A stretch of DNA of 64,000 bases, taken from Limnoperna fortunei (lineage: Eukaryota; Mollusca; Bivalvia; Mytilida; Modiolidae). This document shows, one piece after another, positions 1 to 12,496 of this stretch (its first letter is position 1; every line of letters begins with the position of its first letter). Below the pieces are notes generated by a model that had not been told where the DNA came from, ran no database searches, and saw nothing but the letters and a program-made list of their open reading frames with translations. Both the position numbers and the translations under genes were made by a program. The DNA is taken from assembly GCA_944474755.1 (NCBI GenBank), contig OX104117.1:64223522-64287521 (forward strand). The letters run 5' to 3'.

Positions 1-125
1 AAGAAATTCTGTTTCAAAAGAATACACTACCAAATCGCCAGAGTGGGGCACGATTTGTACCCATTGAAATTCCGATTGCCTGCTATAAAAAACACATACT
101 CCAAAAGTTACAAATATGTTGTAAG
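1..125 (-). pseudogene. Reverse-transcriptase relic (Penelope-like/bivalve RT family), frameshifted
   Basis: Read on the minus strand, this edge segment gives short matches to a reverse-transcriptase palm: a stretch like NIFVTFG, then, in another frame, IGISMGTN followed by AP, then DLVVYSFETEF. The IGxxMGTNxAPL signature precedes the YxDD catalytic motif in this family. At least two frame changes are needed to join the pieces, so it is a dead fragment cut by the window edge. The family label (Penelope-like) is from memory of bivalve genomes and is less sure than the RT assignment. Confidence 0.55.
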
Positions 126-412
126 GTGATGTTCATCTTTAACATTTTTTCATTGATATATACTCCATTGAAATGACTTTGCAATGTTTTTAAATTTGAA
201 ATCTATGGAAATTAGCCTTATTTATTTATTCATAAACACTACACCGGTATTTCGTGCAATTTATTTTTCACGCAATATTATATTAACAGTTGCTGATTTT
301 ATGTATAATTTCAATGTTTATTATATTTTGTTATTATATGTTACTAGAATGTGTCAAAAGAAACTGCGGAAAGGCCTATTGTTTAGGGATTTGTCTCCTA
401 TATTATACAAAA

Positions 413-569
413 GGCCTCGGAGGCCGAGTGGTTAAGTTAGTTCGTCTACTATTGATCACGAGGTCAGAGTGTACTCGACTCCAATCTTAATTGACAAGGA
501 TTGCCAGTTTTTCTACCACAGGTCGGGGTTTTCTCCGGGTACACCGGCTTCCTCTCCTATAAAAACTGG
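413..569 (+). mobile_element. tRNA-derived SINE (V-SINE/RUDI-like)
   Basis: It opens with a tRNA-like A-box region (GGCCGAGTGGTTAAG at 422-436) and has a B-box-like stretch near 470 (TACTCGACTCCAATC). It ends in a tail containing CTCCTATAAAAACTGG, which is shared with the SINE relics in the antistasin introns (for example 9087-9260) and resembles the tails of mollusc V-SINEs. The RUDI name is from memory; the tRNA-derived SINE call rests on the boxes and the shared tail. Confidence 0.6.
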
Positions 570-849
570 ACAACCACCCAACCAACATATTATACAAATA
601 ATCCAATAGTAAACTGTTAAAAATAATAATTAGCCATTTTCTTTATTTTCATGCTAAAGAGTAAAATGGCTTACACACCATGACTTGTGACAAATCGAAT
701 CTATATCATTTTTGAAGTATCAATTTAAATTTTAAGACCCACAAGAACCACAATCTGTTATTAGCCATCAGCTCGTTTAAGAGACATGTTACATGTTCTA
801 ATAATTTATTTCACTAGTAAGTACAACTTGAAGCTTGTCTTACCATCAG

Positions 850-1352
850 ACTGTTATTTTCAGTCCTTTACTATGATGGCGGCTGCGACCATCTAATCAC
901 TGAACTGTTATTTTTCAGTCATGTGCGATAATGCCGACTGCGTCCATTTAACCACCAGACTGCTCCATGTATTGTCAGTACTGTACAGTAATGCCGATGG
1001 CGCTTATTTAACCACTAGATTTATTTTCAGTCATGTGCGTTAATGTCGACTGTGTCAATCTATCCACTAGATCGCTATTTTCAGTGCTGTGCGATAATGT
1101 CGACTGCGTCCATCTAACCACTCGATTGTTATTTTCATTCCTGTGCGATAATGCAGACTGCGACCATCTCACCACTAGAATGTTATCTTCAGTCCTGTGT
1201 GCTAATGCCGATTGCGTCCATCTAACCACGAAACTGTTCTTTTCAGTAACGCGCGATAATGCTGACTGTGTCCCTTAGATTTATTTTACGTCCTGCAAGA
1301 TCATGCCAACTCCGTCTCTCCAAACTACTATGTTGACTTCTGTGTGGTGATG
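850..1352. repeat. 54-bp minisatellite, diverged block
   Basis: About nine tandem copies of a ~54-bp unit of the form CTGTTATTTTCAGTCCTGTG followed by CGATAATGCCGACTGCGTCC and ATCTAACCAC. Copies are considerably diverged from each other. The unit is the same family as the homogeneous satellite at 55-64 kb. Two diverged copies continue after an insertion, at about 1471-1545. Open frames across this block are by-products of a period divisible by three, not genes. Confidence 0.85.
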
Positions 1353-1470
1353 CTAGGCCGAATTTTACTGCCGTTATAATCCGAAGTTAGTTTTGTGATT
1401 TGTCGGATTAACCTCGCCAAAAAAAAAACAAAAAAAAAACAAAAAAAGCGAGGGTACGATTATTCGTTCT
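1353..1470. mobile_element. Small palindromic insertion in the minisatellite
   Basis: This ~118-bp stretch interrupts the minisatellite. It holds a short palindrome (TAATCCGA ... TCGGATTA, 1378-1411) followed by an A-rich run. About 60 bp of it (1352-1412) recur in inverted orientation at 19113-19176. GGTGATGC occurs just before and just after it, possibly a target duplication but also part of the host repeat. Confidence 0.4.
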
Positions 1471-1545
1471 ATGGTGATGCCAACTGCGTCTGTCTTACCT
1501 CCAGACTATTATGTTGACTTCTGTGTGTGAATGTCGATGCGTATT

Positions 1546-4500
1546 TGAAAAAATTAAATATTTTATTCATATTAGCTCTCTCTTATCAACAGGAAAAAAT
1601 AAAAACACGGAGAACTTTTATTTCTTCGATAAAAATACATTTAACTGAGATGTACTCAACTTTGTTAAAAAATAATTAGGCAACTTCTCACGAAAATCCC
1701 AATAAATAATATTATATTTTTGCTGTAAACACGAATAAATGCGTTGAAATAAGCCGTTCACATTTCTGATTATTTGCTTCTGATAAATATTTTTACAAGT
1801 TTTGTTTGACGTTGGTTTTGCCGCTCTATATAAATCTCAAATCGTTTTTCTTGTTGAAGAGGTCATTTTTGTATAGTTTCATAGTTTCACACCGCAATTT
1901 AAACCAATTTTAACAATATAGTTGAAGAAAAATGAAATAAACATCTGCTTATGTACAATATTAAGCATAAAATATTTATTAATAATTTAAATTAACAATT
2001 ACTGTATAATAGTTAGTTGATTGTCAATAAATTTCATCATTCAAACATTCGGCTTCAAGGGTATACACAATAATAAGCAGATTTTATCAGCCAGTTCTGC
2101 CATCTCAATTTTACTAATATAATTGTTATCTTACTTTCGTTTACGTTTATAGTCACTTTTGATTGGTCAAAAGTAGTTCCCAGATCTATTCATACTTGTG
2201 TTGCTGAACGTAAAGAAATATGGCGGCCATGTGTCGTCCATGCCTCAGACCATAAAGTTAGTCAGTCGAATTTTGGCGGAGTAGATATCTTGAGCAACTT
2301 ATCGCTTAAACAAAAAGTTATTTTGTTGATGCAGCTCTTACTTTAAGGAATAATTTGTCAAGAAAAATACATACAAGATATTATAACAGTATATGTCATA
2401 TAGGATTCATTGTTTACATTTGCTGAATGAAGGAAAATTCGAGTGCGTACGTTATGCAAATGGGTAGGCATATAAAATCGATGCTTGTGTTTCAAGTAAA
2501 TAAAACATTTCAAATGCACACAACAGCTGTAAAACTATCTTCTGTATTCACAGTCACAACAAATCATTGAGATGAACAAGATGCACGTATTGCCACCAAC
2601 TCGATATTTTAGCACTGCTCCTTTTATTGTCAGTGAAAAATCAATCGAACAATGACAATTTTTTTGTTTTTCCTATTTGTATTGAAAAAAGAACGCCTGA
2701 CTAGGTTTAAGTTGCATTTGAAAAGCTATGAAGTTACAAATGATGTTACACGCGACGTTACATATAAACCGCGGTACAACGAGCAATGTTAGTATGCGGA
2801 ATTCAATAAAATAGGGTTTGTTTATTTTTCTTCTTTCGTTTTCAGTAATAATCTTTTACGGCAAATCGTAACAAATATCTGTTTTTAATGCTCTCCTTAC
2901 CCAACCACGTTTTACTCTTTAGTTCATTGTGAATATCCCTACGCGTCACACAATGGAATGTTATGTAAAGAGAGTCTCGACGGGAAAAGATAATAAATAT
3001 TTAAAAATAAATTTGAAAGAAATATAAGGATTAAACGCACATTTTTAGTATTTCATCGATGTATGAACGAGTTGACTTACCCACAAATTTATCATTAAAG
3101 GCCTTTGTTTTCTACCTTGACGTCAGCAAGTCTTTTTGATGTAGACGCGTGTTAAGTAAAAATAAGAGGTCAGGTTCATGTTCCAGAAGAAATCATGTAC
3201 AGTTTGATGAGAAAGGCTTTCACGTTCTCTCCTGCGTCTTGCTTTTCTACAAAACTAACCAAACTCTACGACAAGAATAATGAATTCAACTTCCCCATTT
3301 TCAACGTCCTGTGCATTAATAACAAATTCTATCAGCTAGCATTACAACATTTATAAATATTTATACACAGTTATTATAAACTCAAGTTTATTTAATAAAT
3401 GCATATCCATTTAATTCTACTTTTGTCAATAAACCCATCTCTCATACCGAGGAACCATCGCATTTAATTAACTTTAAAAACACACATAATACTAAGTTTT
3501 GAATAAAACTCCTCATTTCTTGTAACCATTTTTTATAATGTGATATACCGATTTAACTTTTGGAATTTTTGAAATCTATTTTTAGTAACGTGCTGTATAG
3601 GTATGCATCATTACAAAATATCGTTGGAAAATTCTATTTTTAGGTGTATGAAATACAAAATGACCACGTGGTATCGTTAGACAATTCAAAATAAAGTAAA
3701 TATCTAATATTAATAATATTAACTAATATTGACCAGAGTTTTGCATGTTTTTACAAATTGAGTCCAAAGTTGAAATTTCACTGTACGTAATAATCCAATG
3801 GACCACCAATCTTATCATGTTTTAAATAATTTAAATCATTTATATTCATTACGTAGAAATTGTTATTATCTTTCAGAATCCGTTAAATTAACATCGATAT
3901 GTTTATCCGTTCAAAAGTTATAGCCAAAAATATACCAAAAAACCCTTCCGGTTTGTCCACCCTTCCACAGATTAGGAACTCCTGATAAAGCAACCTCTAG
4001 CGTCTGTTAGTTCTCGTATTTTGTCCGTCTGTTTCTAAAAACGTCTGTTTTGATCTATTATCAACTGTTATTCAAATTTTATGTCTTTTTTTGTTTTTTG
4101 TGTCTGTTTTTAGTTTATCGTCTGTTCTTTTTTTGTCCAATGGTTGTCTGTTCTTAAAGGTTGCGTCTATTTTTATCTTTTAATGTCGGTTTTTCATTTT
4201 GTTCATTTTTGCCCTAATGGCTGCCCCTACTGCACACATAATCATCAGCATCTAACATCTAACCATTTAGACGAGACTAATAATTCAGTCACCTCTATTT
4301 AAGTCGAGTGCAATTTTTTGTCGCAGAACAAATCTGTACATAATCTCTGTCAGGAGATGATGATAACGCTCTAGTTCACAACTGCAACAAATTTAGTTGA
4401 CTACGAAACATAACGACTGTTCTGTGTCGAGGATTGTATACGAATTCGAGCACACTGCAGAAGAGCAGCAATCTCTTCTTAGCTGCAATGTTACAAAAAT

Positions 4501-5395
4501 GGCCATAAATCCCAGGACACACAGAGAACATGGTTAGTCCCTCGTATTCCCGAATTAAATATGATTACATGATATTCTGACCATTTTTGCAGAACCGTTT
4601 TGCATTATTTTTTACTTGCTTCTACTTGCTAAATTTTCGCCTTTAGCCGTTTTTGTCTCTTTTTATTATTTTGTTTCAATTTTGAAAAAGCATCTAATTT
4701 AAAACTTTCATATAGTCATGTCTCCCAATAGTTTAGGAAAATTAAATGTACCTCCTAATGAAAGAATCGCATTCACCGTTATTGATATAGAAAGACGCCA
4801 AATAATTGCAACCGATTAGACTGGTCTTAGACACGTAAAATGAAAATATTAAATACTATTCTTGATGCATGAACGCAGAAATAAAACTATCTTAACTCAG
4901 GATACGTAGCACCCCAAATAAAAAAAAAAAAAATAAATAAATAAATGGAAAATAGAAAATAAAATAAAACAAAGACAAAACGTGTTCCTACCATTCTACG
5001 CCGTCTGGGTGTATTGGACTGGCCCATACCGTACAAAACAAGTGAAAGTTATTCAAAAGCTGTCAAACCAATTTCAACTTGGGAGACTGTTTTGGTTGTC
5101 TTATACTTTACTAGAAATAACCAATTTTAAAATAATTGAAGAACAAAAATACCGATTTTTTGTTTAGCAACTGTGCTGGCAACATTCGTGTCACTCTAAT
5201 TTTATCAATCACAGAGAAAAGAAAATTGAAGAATATTTATTTGATCAAAGATTAAATTTGTTATGTTTACATTAAAAAAAATACAGGGAATTTAAATAAA
5301 ATTATCCTCTTTTAAAATTTAATTAAGCAGCATTTCGATTCAGACCCGTGTCGCAAAATCTGCTGTTTTATATGTGGAGAGCTCTTTGACGTCAC
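1546..5395. other. No gene recognised
   Basis: AT-rich DNA with only short chance ORFs. Around 4010-4215 there is a T-rich stretch with a loose, irregular repeat of GTCTGTTTTT. At 4919-4945 there is an A-rich simple run. No splice-bounded coding pattern, RNA gene or intact element was seen. Confidence 0.5.
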
Positions 5396-5399
5396 TAGC

Positions 5400-5470
5400 T
5401 ACCATCAAAGCCTGAAAAGCGATTTGTGCCGATTGGAATGTGTTGAAAAATCCGTCCTCCAAACATGACA
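5400..5470 (-). pseudogene. Reverse-transcriptase relic, short
   Basis: The minus strand reads MFGGRIFQHIPIGTN, which aligns with the same RT segment as positions 1-125 (FGGR-x-FQ, then IPMGTN). Only about 20 residues remain recognisable. It lies just left of the MITE-like element at 5746. Confidence 0.45.
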
Positions 5471-5745
5471 TCTATAAAAAAAATCTGACACGAGACATAT
5501 TTATTTCTTAAGTAATTTTTTCTGGGATGTAGTATATCTAAGTTTTGTCATAACTAATCACAAGGCAGTTGTATTGCTTATATATTTTTCATAAAATAGA
5601 CTAGAAATTGACTAGATCTTTGAGTCTGGATACAACTTGAGATCCCTTGAAAGAGATCAACACCACCAAATATAACTTTATGTGACAGATGCAAGCCATT
5701 CGTTTTTACTGGTCTGTAATTGTAATTGAGTGTATACAATGTACC

Positions 5746-6415
5746 TACTGTGGTTTCATTTATTTTCGTGGGCATCAATTTTCATGGTTGGAGGAAAAAA
5801 GACATTTCGTTGGATTCTTAAATTCGTGGTTTGCGGAATCGAAATAATAAAAAAATGAAAGATAGGGGAATTGCTTACAAAATGTCGGTATTCACAGCGT
5901 TAGTCTGTACACTTTCTAATACGTCATTTTCAAGACATAATCGCTCTCGGGAGGTGACAATTGTAATTCTGATCAAGAGATCTCATAAACATTTAGATTG
6001 CTTTATCGATCGTTATTTCAATTAAGAAAGTTACTTTAATATTTGTGTATACATCAACACTTTACAACGAAAAGGCACAACAGGAAGTACGTTCATTACT
6101 GACGGGATTACGCAATTAAAAATAACAACGATGTGTTTTTATCAATTTTATTTTTGTTTAGTGTCATAAACACAATGAAGTTGTTCGTAAATCAAAAGTG
6201 TCATATCTTTCGAAAACATCAATATAACGATGCACCTTGAACATCAGTCGTCATTGTCCAGGTAACAACCGTCCCATAGCAGGTTCTCATGTCGGCTTAC
6301 CATCATTATAGATTTCTGTAGGTCATTATTCGTTGAATTGTTAATTTCGTGGTTTGTCCCCAACCACGAAAACGACGAAAATTGATACCCCACGAATAAA
6401 AATGAAACCACAGTA
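5746..6415. mobile_element. MITE-like non-autonomous DNA element, 670 bp
   Basis: The left end begins TACTGTGGTTTCATTTATTT and continues with a motif like TTCGTGGGCATCAATTTTC. The right end, read on the minus strand from 6415, begins TACTGTGGTTTCATTTTTAT and continues with nearly the same motif. The inverted repeats are recognisable for roughly 45 bp, then degrade through several copies of TCGTGGTT. No transposase ORF lies between them. Confidence 0.6.
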
Positions 6416-7130
6416 TTTCAATTTGTCCACAGAAAAGTACTGGTGCTTCGAATGGCTGTCGGAAAATGTACTAAATAAAGCTTAAACTATTGTGAGTTCG
6501 GATAGACAACTGGCAATGACAGTTCTGATATATTCGTAAATTCCTCATCTCATCTCAGCCATGAACTCACGACTGATATGATTACCAGAACGAAATCAAC
6601 GATTAAATAACATCTTGGTTATGTTAATTGTTCAGTTGCCATAACATGACAAAATAAAATAAGATGTTTTTATCTATCTACCACGTGCCATTTAGCACTC
6701 GAATACACAATTTGTTAATAAACATGAATTATCTAATATTTTGAGACAACAAAACGGTACATAATGCGTTAATACAATACATATTATTGAAATTCACTGT
6801 GTACTCCGGCCTCCTCCTTGACACAATGGTCTCTATGATAGAGCTGAAAATGCAGAAATGGACTTACACATTAATAAAACAAACGAACAAACTATATTAT
6901 TAAAAGATGTGACTATCCTTACCATGCCAAGAGCATCAAAATCTGATTGACAGTTATATGTATTTTGATGCAAATCCCACAAACGACAGTGCATTGTCTA
7001 AATAATGGGACATACCATAGCATCAATATTATTATAATCTGATATTTGTAAAGCCGATAAGGAAGCGGGACCAAATTAAGAATACATTTGAGAAACAACC
7101 TTATTTTAAGACAATGATAATAAAAGAGGA
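6416..7130. other. No gene recognised
   Basis: AT-rich sequence between the MITE-like element and the 3' end of the antistasin-like gene. Nothing beyond short chance ORFs was seen. Confidence 0.5.
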
Positions 7131-7136
7131 AGATGT

Positions 7137-7142
7137 TTTATT
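7137..7142 (-). promoter_or_regulatory. Candidate poly(A) signal AATAAA of the antistasin-like gene
   Basis: The minus strand reads AATAAA 83 nt downstream of the stop codon at 7225-7227, a normal distance for a short 3' UTR. It supports 7225-7340 as the terminal exon. Confidence 0.5.
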
Positions 7143-7224
7143 ATATAGGTGCTGATGAATACTCAGTGTTATAAACAAACAAAATCAATCAAATATTTAT
7201 ACTGAGAGATAATAAATATCGTAA

Positions 7225-7340
7225 TTATTTTCCAACAGCTGCCAGAAACGACCAAGTTGTTGGACCATTAGAAATAAGCAACCATCCTGTAGAAAGGGTA
7301 GTCGGAGCGATCATTGCAGGAGTCGTCTTCGATGTTACAC
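7225..7340 (-). CDS. Antistasin-like gene, terminal exon (partial CDS)
   Basis: The acceptor on the minus strand is TATTTGTAG, with the exon beginning GTGTAACATC at 7340. It is read in phase 1, which matches the upstream module exons: the G left over from the previous exon plus GT makes Gly. The exon encodes 37 residues, rich in Thr, Pro and Ser at first (VTSKTTPAMIAPTTLSTG), ending SFLAAVGK and TAA at 7225-7227. No cysteine module is present. It could be a linker and tail or a weak C-terminal anchor; the hydrophobic stretch is too short to call. If the exon at 7945-8076 is instead terminal by reading through its donor, this exon would be skipped. Confidence 0.5.
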
Positions 7341-7944
7341 CTACAAATAGTTTTCCTTCATGAAATCATGCTGATTTTTTGTTTTTGTTCATTTGAAAAC
7401 TTGAAGTGTGTATCACATTAAACCAGTAAAGGATTATATTAAGAAAGACATGATGATATATTTGAATTTAACAATTGAAAAGATTGCTACATAATGTATC
7501 GCAAATCTATTTTTGCGCATCGTGGATATTTGCGCGACCAGTTCACTTGGTTACAGTCGATTACATTTTCTTTTTTGTTTTGGTGCTATCATTTTAATAC
7601 TGATTTGACTTGTTATGTAGTTCGAATAACCACAAAAATATCAGAATGAAATAAAAGAACAGTACATTGAGATACCTGAATAGTTATTTGTAGTATGTAA
7701 TTTACTGTTATCAACTGAGAAATTGTGAGACCAAATTTCATTTTTCAAAGTGGTAATTGGAATACAAAAAGTAAATCGTCATTACCTTTCGTTATGTATA
7801 GAGTTATGAACTACCGATAGAAACGCTTAACGTCGAGGTCATTTTGTAGCGAGACAATACATTATCTTAATGATAGAACACAAGTCAGTTAATAGTTAAA
7901 GTCGGGATAGTTTTTTAACGCCTCAGAATCATCTAAAATGATAC

Positions 7945-8076
7945 CAGATGCTACTGTCGGTGATGATCGGCATTGGCAACTTAGACATCCATTAGAATCT
8001 TTGACAATACAGTGTCGTTCACAGGAAAACACGTAAAATATTCCGCATTTGGCTATTTGGGTATTAGTGGTTTTGT
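7945..8076 (-). CDS. Antistasin-like module exon, unique copy (partial CDS)
   Basis: This 132-nt phase 1-1 exon encodes 44 residues. The acceptor is TTTCAG before ACAAAACC; the donor is GCATCTG then GTATCA. The cysteine pattern is C-x7-C-x3-C-x7-C-x2-C-x-C with the motif KDSNGCLSCQC, the same spacing as the tandem copies and typical of antistasin-like protease-inhibitor domains (GC-x2-C-x-C end). It differs from the tandem copies in sequence and has a longer N-terminal part (DKTTNTQIAK), so it diverged before the tandem array spread. Reading through the donor gives 19 more residues and a stop at 7889, a possible alternative end. Secretion is inferred from the domain type; no signal peptide is visible here. 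Confidence 0.65.
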
Positions 8077-8617
8077 CTGAAATTTTGGAAATACATGTAC
8101 ATATTAATAAAATAATCTTATAATACACATAAGATAGAAATACTCCCTTTCGTAAATCATAATGTTCTATTTGACTGTCTTTAAACAAAAAACTCATACA
8201 TCCAACATGCGTTTAAGACGGATAACTCTTCCTGGTATGATTACCTTTGAACATTCATTGAGAAATAAATACAAAATATTGTTTATAACATAGAAAAAGA
8301 GGAAAAATAAATTTCTTCAATAAAGATCGTTTCCCTTTTTTTCGCAATGTCTGAAGCTTTAATAACGTAAAGAACTTTACTGGACATTATATATGTGCAG
8401 CTAATTTCAGTAAACAGAATATACGATAGTTTACAGTAAAAGACGTGTTCATTTTTACAGAAAACAAAACAATACAACTTGATAAAATATTTAAAGAATT
8501 CAACAAACTAGTTTACAAAGACTGGACATCTTAGCTGGTAAACTTTCATTTGTATTCTGAAAATACTATCCACCTATGCCAAAACAATTTTTGGAAATGT
8601 CATCACTACGAACAAAA

Positions 8618-8618
8618 C

Positions 8619-8677
<59 letters not shown>

Positions 8678-8691
8678 TAATAATAATAAAT
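8618..8691. repeat. (AAT)n microsatellite, unit A (one in every unit)
   Basis: An AAT/TAA tract with one AAC interruption, located about 90 bp downstream of the module exon donor on the coding strand, so intronic. The tract is longest in units B and C (about 115-118 bp) and uninterrupted in E and F. Confidence 0.9.
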
Positions 8692-8782
8692 GAATCATTC
8701 TGTCGAAGATGAAAAACAAGTTCACGCTTAAAAATATCAGCTAAATAACAATTATGTAAATCATTTATTGGAAAGGATATAC

Positions 8783-8887
8783 CTGCTGTTGATGTTACAC
8801 AATGACAGTAAAGGCATCCAGATGAATCCATTTTGACACAGCTCATATCACAAGCTGAAGCGTCGAAGGTCGGACAACCTACTGGGC
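8783..8887 (-). CDS. Antistasin-like module exon, tandem copy A (partial CDS)
   Basis: A 105-nt exon, phase 1 at both ends, encoding 35 residues. The acceptor is TTTCTTCAG before GCCCAGTAGG; the donor is ACAGCAG then GTATAT. Six cysteines follow C-x7-C-x3-C-x7-C-x2-C-x-C, ending SSGCLYCHC. Symmetric phase lets whole exons be added or lost without breaking frame. This copy has Tyr where B-D have Ser (CLYCHC against CLSCHC). Antistasin-type modules usually act as secreted serine-protease inhibitors; that role here is by family only. Confidence 0.7.
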
Positions 8888-9086
8888 CTGAAGAAATGAA
8901 AATCTACCTTAGCAAAATGTAAACTTTAAAACAAATCTTGAGAGGTAAAGCTTCAATTACGTAAAATGCGTTTACGCATCATAATTTATAAATATGATAA
9001 AATTTTGAACTGATCAGCACCTTTCTTTTCAGGTCATAATCCCACAAGAAACTCAGGAAACATTATCTATGTTACAAACCATGTCA

Positions 9087-9260
9087 GCCTTGGTGGCATA
9101 GCGGTGTATGGACTTAGTCATCAACTATTGATCACTATAGTATCAATACTTAGGTTTTGAGTTTGAATATGAATTAGAACAGGACTCGACTCCCAACTTA
9201 ATTGGCCATTAATGATAGTTATTCTGTCGACACTACAGCTTTCTCCCAAATAAAAACTGG
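9087..9260 (+). mobile_element. SINE relic inside the tandem unit (six copies)
   Basis: It begins GCCTTGGTGGCATAGCGG, has a B-box-like segment (ACTCGACTCCCAACTTAATT) and ends AAATAAAAACTGG. It shares the tail and several blocks with the SINE at 413-569. Because it sits at the same place in every unit (also 10893-11066, 12696-12869, 14478-14651, 16231-16404, 17983-18158), it was inserted before the array expanded. It lies in introns, antisense to the gene. Confidence 0.6.
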
Positions 9261-10379
9261 AGACCACGATACAAAAAGTAGGAATTTAATCCATCATTAA
9301 AAGACAGAACAACAAATCACCAAGCCTAACAAAAACAAAAGAAAGGACAAATACAAGCGCAAATCCAAAGCCCTCTCTATATTAATGCCCCAAAAAATAC
9401 ATACAAGGAGGAAACGTATCTTTATTTACCAATATGTCCACAACGACACAACAGAACACCAGAGAAATTCTAACAGTGACCTGTTGGTGTCGACTCGCGG
9501 ATAACCAATAAAGTTTAAATTATGGAAAAATACACAGCGATTCGGCATGTCGTAAGTTTTATTTGTCATGAAATAAAAGTAGTACACGTAGTAATTAGAA
9601 TTACGATGGATCCTTAGATGGTTTGCTTGTTTGGGGTTTACTGCAATTTTTCAGATATTTCATGCCGTCTACATTTAAATGGGGGAGAAAGACTGAATAT
9701 TCGGCGAAAACTGACATTCCTGATTAAATATGGATGGAGTCAAGCATACGCTACCGCGCAGTAAGAAATGAACTCGCCACTTCAGTTTTTACAGGCATGA
9801 GAATGATCAAAAGTAGATGACTACCAACAACATTCGGAAAAATCGGAACCGATGCCCTATTTTATGGTACTTAATGGTAATTTTGGGTCTTTCAATAAAT
9901 CTAATAACTGAGGAAAGTATACGTAAATTACTGGATTCTTACAACAGATTGGTTGTTACAGTATGCAAATTAGCACGATTATACTAAAATTAGGTCACAT
10001 TATCCGTATACGGAAAAATGATCAATATAGCATTTTTCACGTGCATCTTCAAAGAGGAAAAATAAATTTCTTCAATAAAGATCGTTTCCCTTTTTTTCGC
10101 AATGTATGAAGCTTCAATAACGTAAAGAACTTTACTGGACATTATATATGTGCAGCTAATTTCAGTAAACAGAATATACTATAATTTACAGTAAAAGACG
10201 TGTTAATTGTCACAGAAAACAAAACAATACAACTTAACATTGATAAAATATTTAAAGAATTCAACAAACTAGTTTACAAAGACTGGACATCTTAGCTGGT
10301 AAACTTTCATTTGTATTCTGAAAATACTATCCACCTATGCCAAAACAATTTTTGGAAATGTCATCACTACGAACAAAAC

Positions 10380-10483
<104 letters not shown>

Positions 10484-10588
10484 TAATAATAATAAATGAA
10501 TCATTCTGTCGAAGATGAAAAATAAGTTCACGCTTAAAAATATCAGCTAAATAACAATTATGTAAATCATTTATTGGAAAGGATATAC

Positions 10589-10693
10589 CTGCTGTTGATG
10601 TTACACAATGACAGGAAAGGCATCCAGATGAATCCATTTTGACACAGCTCATATCACAAGCTGAAGCGTCGAAGGTCGGACAACCTACTGGGC
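10589..10693 (-). CDS. Antistasin-like module exon, tandem copy B (partial CDS)
   Basis: A 105-nt exon with the same acceptor, donor and phase as copy A. It encodes 35 residues with all six cysteines, ending SSGCLSCHC. Its protein is identical to copies C and D by eye. It sits in the unit with the longest AAT tract. Confidence 0.7.
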
Positions 10694-12185
10694 CTGAAGA
10701 AATGAAAATCTACCTTAGCAAAATTTAAACTTTAAAACAAATCTTGAGAGGTAAAGCTTCAATTACGTAAAATGCGTTTACGCATCATAATTTATAAATA
10801 TGATAAAATTTTGAACTGATCAGCACCTTTCTTTTCAGGTCATAATCCCACAAGAAACTCAGGAAACATTATCTATGTTACAAACCATGTCAGCCTTGGT
10901 GGCATAGCGGTGTATGGACTTAGTCATCAACTATTGATCACTATAGTATCAATACTTAGGTTTTGAGTTTGAATATGAATTAGAACAGGACTCGACTCCC
11001 AACTTAATTGGCCATTAATGATAGTTATTCTGTCGACACTACAGCTTTCTCCCAAATAAAAACTGGAGACCACGATACAAAAAGTAGGAATTTAATCCAT
11101 CATTAAAAGACAGAACAACAAATCACCAAGCCTAACAAAAACAAAAGAAAGGACAAATACAAGCGCAAATCCAAAGCCCTCTCTATATTAATGCCCCAAA
11201 AAATACATACAAGGAGGAAACGTATCTTTATTTACCAATATGTCCACAACGACACAACAGAACACCAGAGAAATTCTAACAGTGACCTGTTGGTGTCGAC
11301 TCGCGGATAACCAATAAAGTTTAAATTATGGAAAAATACACAGCGATTCGGCATGTCGTAAGTTTTATTTGTCATGAAATAAAAGTAGTACACGTAGTAA
11401 TTAGAATTACGATGGATCCTTAGATGGTTTGCTTGTTTGGGGTTTACTGCAATTTTTCAGATATTTCATGCCGTCTACATTTAAATGGGGGAGAAAGACT
11501 GAATATTCGGCGAAAACTGACATTCCTGATTAAATATGGATGGAGTCAAGCATACGCTACCGCGCAGTAAGAAATGAACTCGCCACTTCAGTTTTTACAG
11601 GCATGAGAATGATCAAAAGTAGATGACTACCAACAACATTCGGAAAAATCGGAACCGATGCCCTATTTTATGGTACTTAATGGTAATTTTGGGTCTTTCA
11701 ATAAATCTAATAACTGAGGAAAGTATACGTAAATTACTGGATTCTTACAACAGATTGGTTGTTACAGTATGCAAATTAGCACGATTATACTAAAATTAGG
11801 TCACATTATCCGTATACGGAAAAATGATCAATATAGCATTTTTCACGTGCATCTTCAAAGAGGAAAAATAAATTTCTTCAATAAAGATCGTTTCCCTTTT
11901 TTTCGCAATGTATGAAGCTTCAATAACGTAAAGAACTTTACTGGACATTATATATGTGCAGCTAATTTCAGTAAACAGAATATACTATAATTTACAGTAA
12001 AAGACGTGTTAATTGTTACAGAAAACAAAACAATACAACTTAACATTGATAAAATATTTAAAGAATTCAACAAACTAGTTTACAAAGACTGGACATCTTA
12101 GCTGGTAAACTTTCATTTGTATTCTGAAAATACTATCCACCTATGCCAAAACAATTTTTGGAAATGTCATCACTACGAACAAAAC

Positions 12186-12286
<101 letters not shown>

Positions 12287-12391
12287 TAATAATAATAAAT
12301 GAATCATTCTGTCGAAGATGAAAAATAAGTTCACGCTTAAAAATATCAGCTAAATAACAATTATGTAAATCATTTATTGGAAAGGATATAC

Positions 12392-12496
12392 CTGCTGTTG
12401 ATGTTACACAATGACAGGAAAGGCATCCAGATGAATCCATTTTGACACAGCTCATATCACAAGCTGAAGCGTCGAAGGTCGGACAACCTACTGGGC
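12392..12496 (-). CDS. Antistasin-like module exon, tandem copy C (partial CDS)
   Basis: A 105-nt phase 1-1 exon encoding the same 35-residue six-cysteine module as copies B and D. The acceptor CAG and donor GTATAT are intact. Confidence 0.7.
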
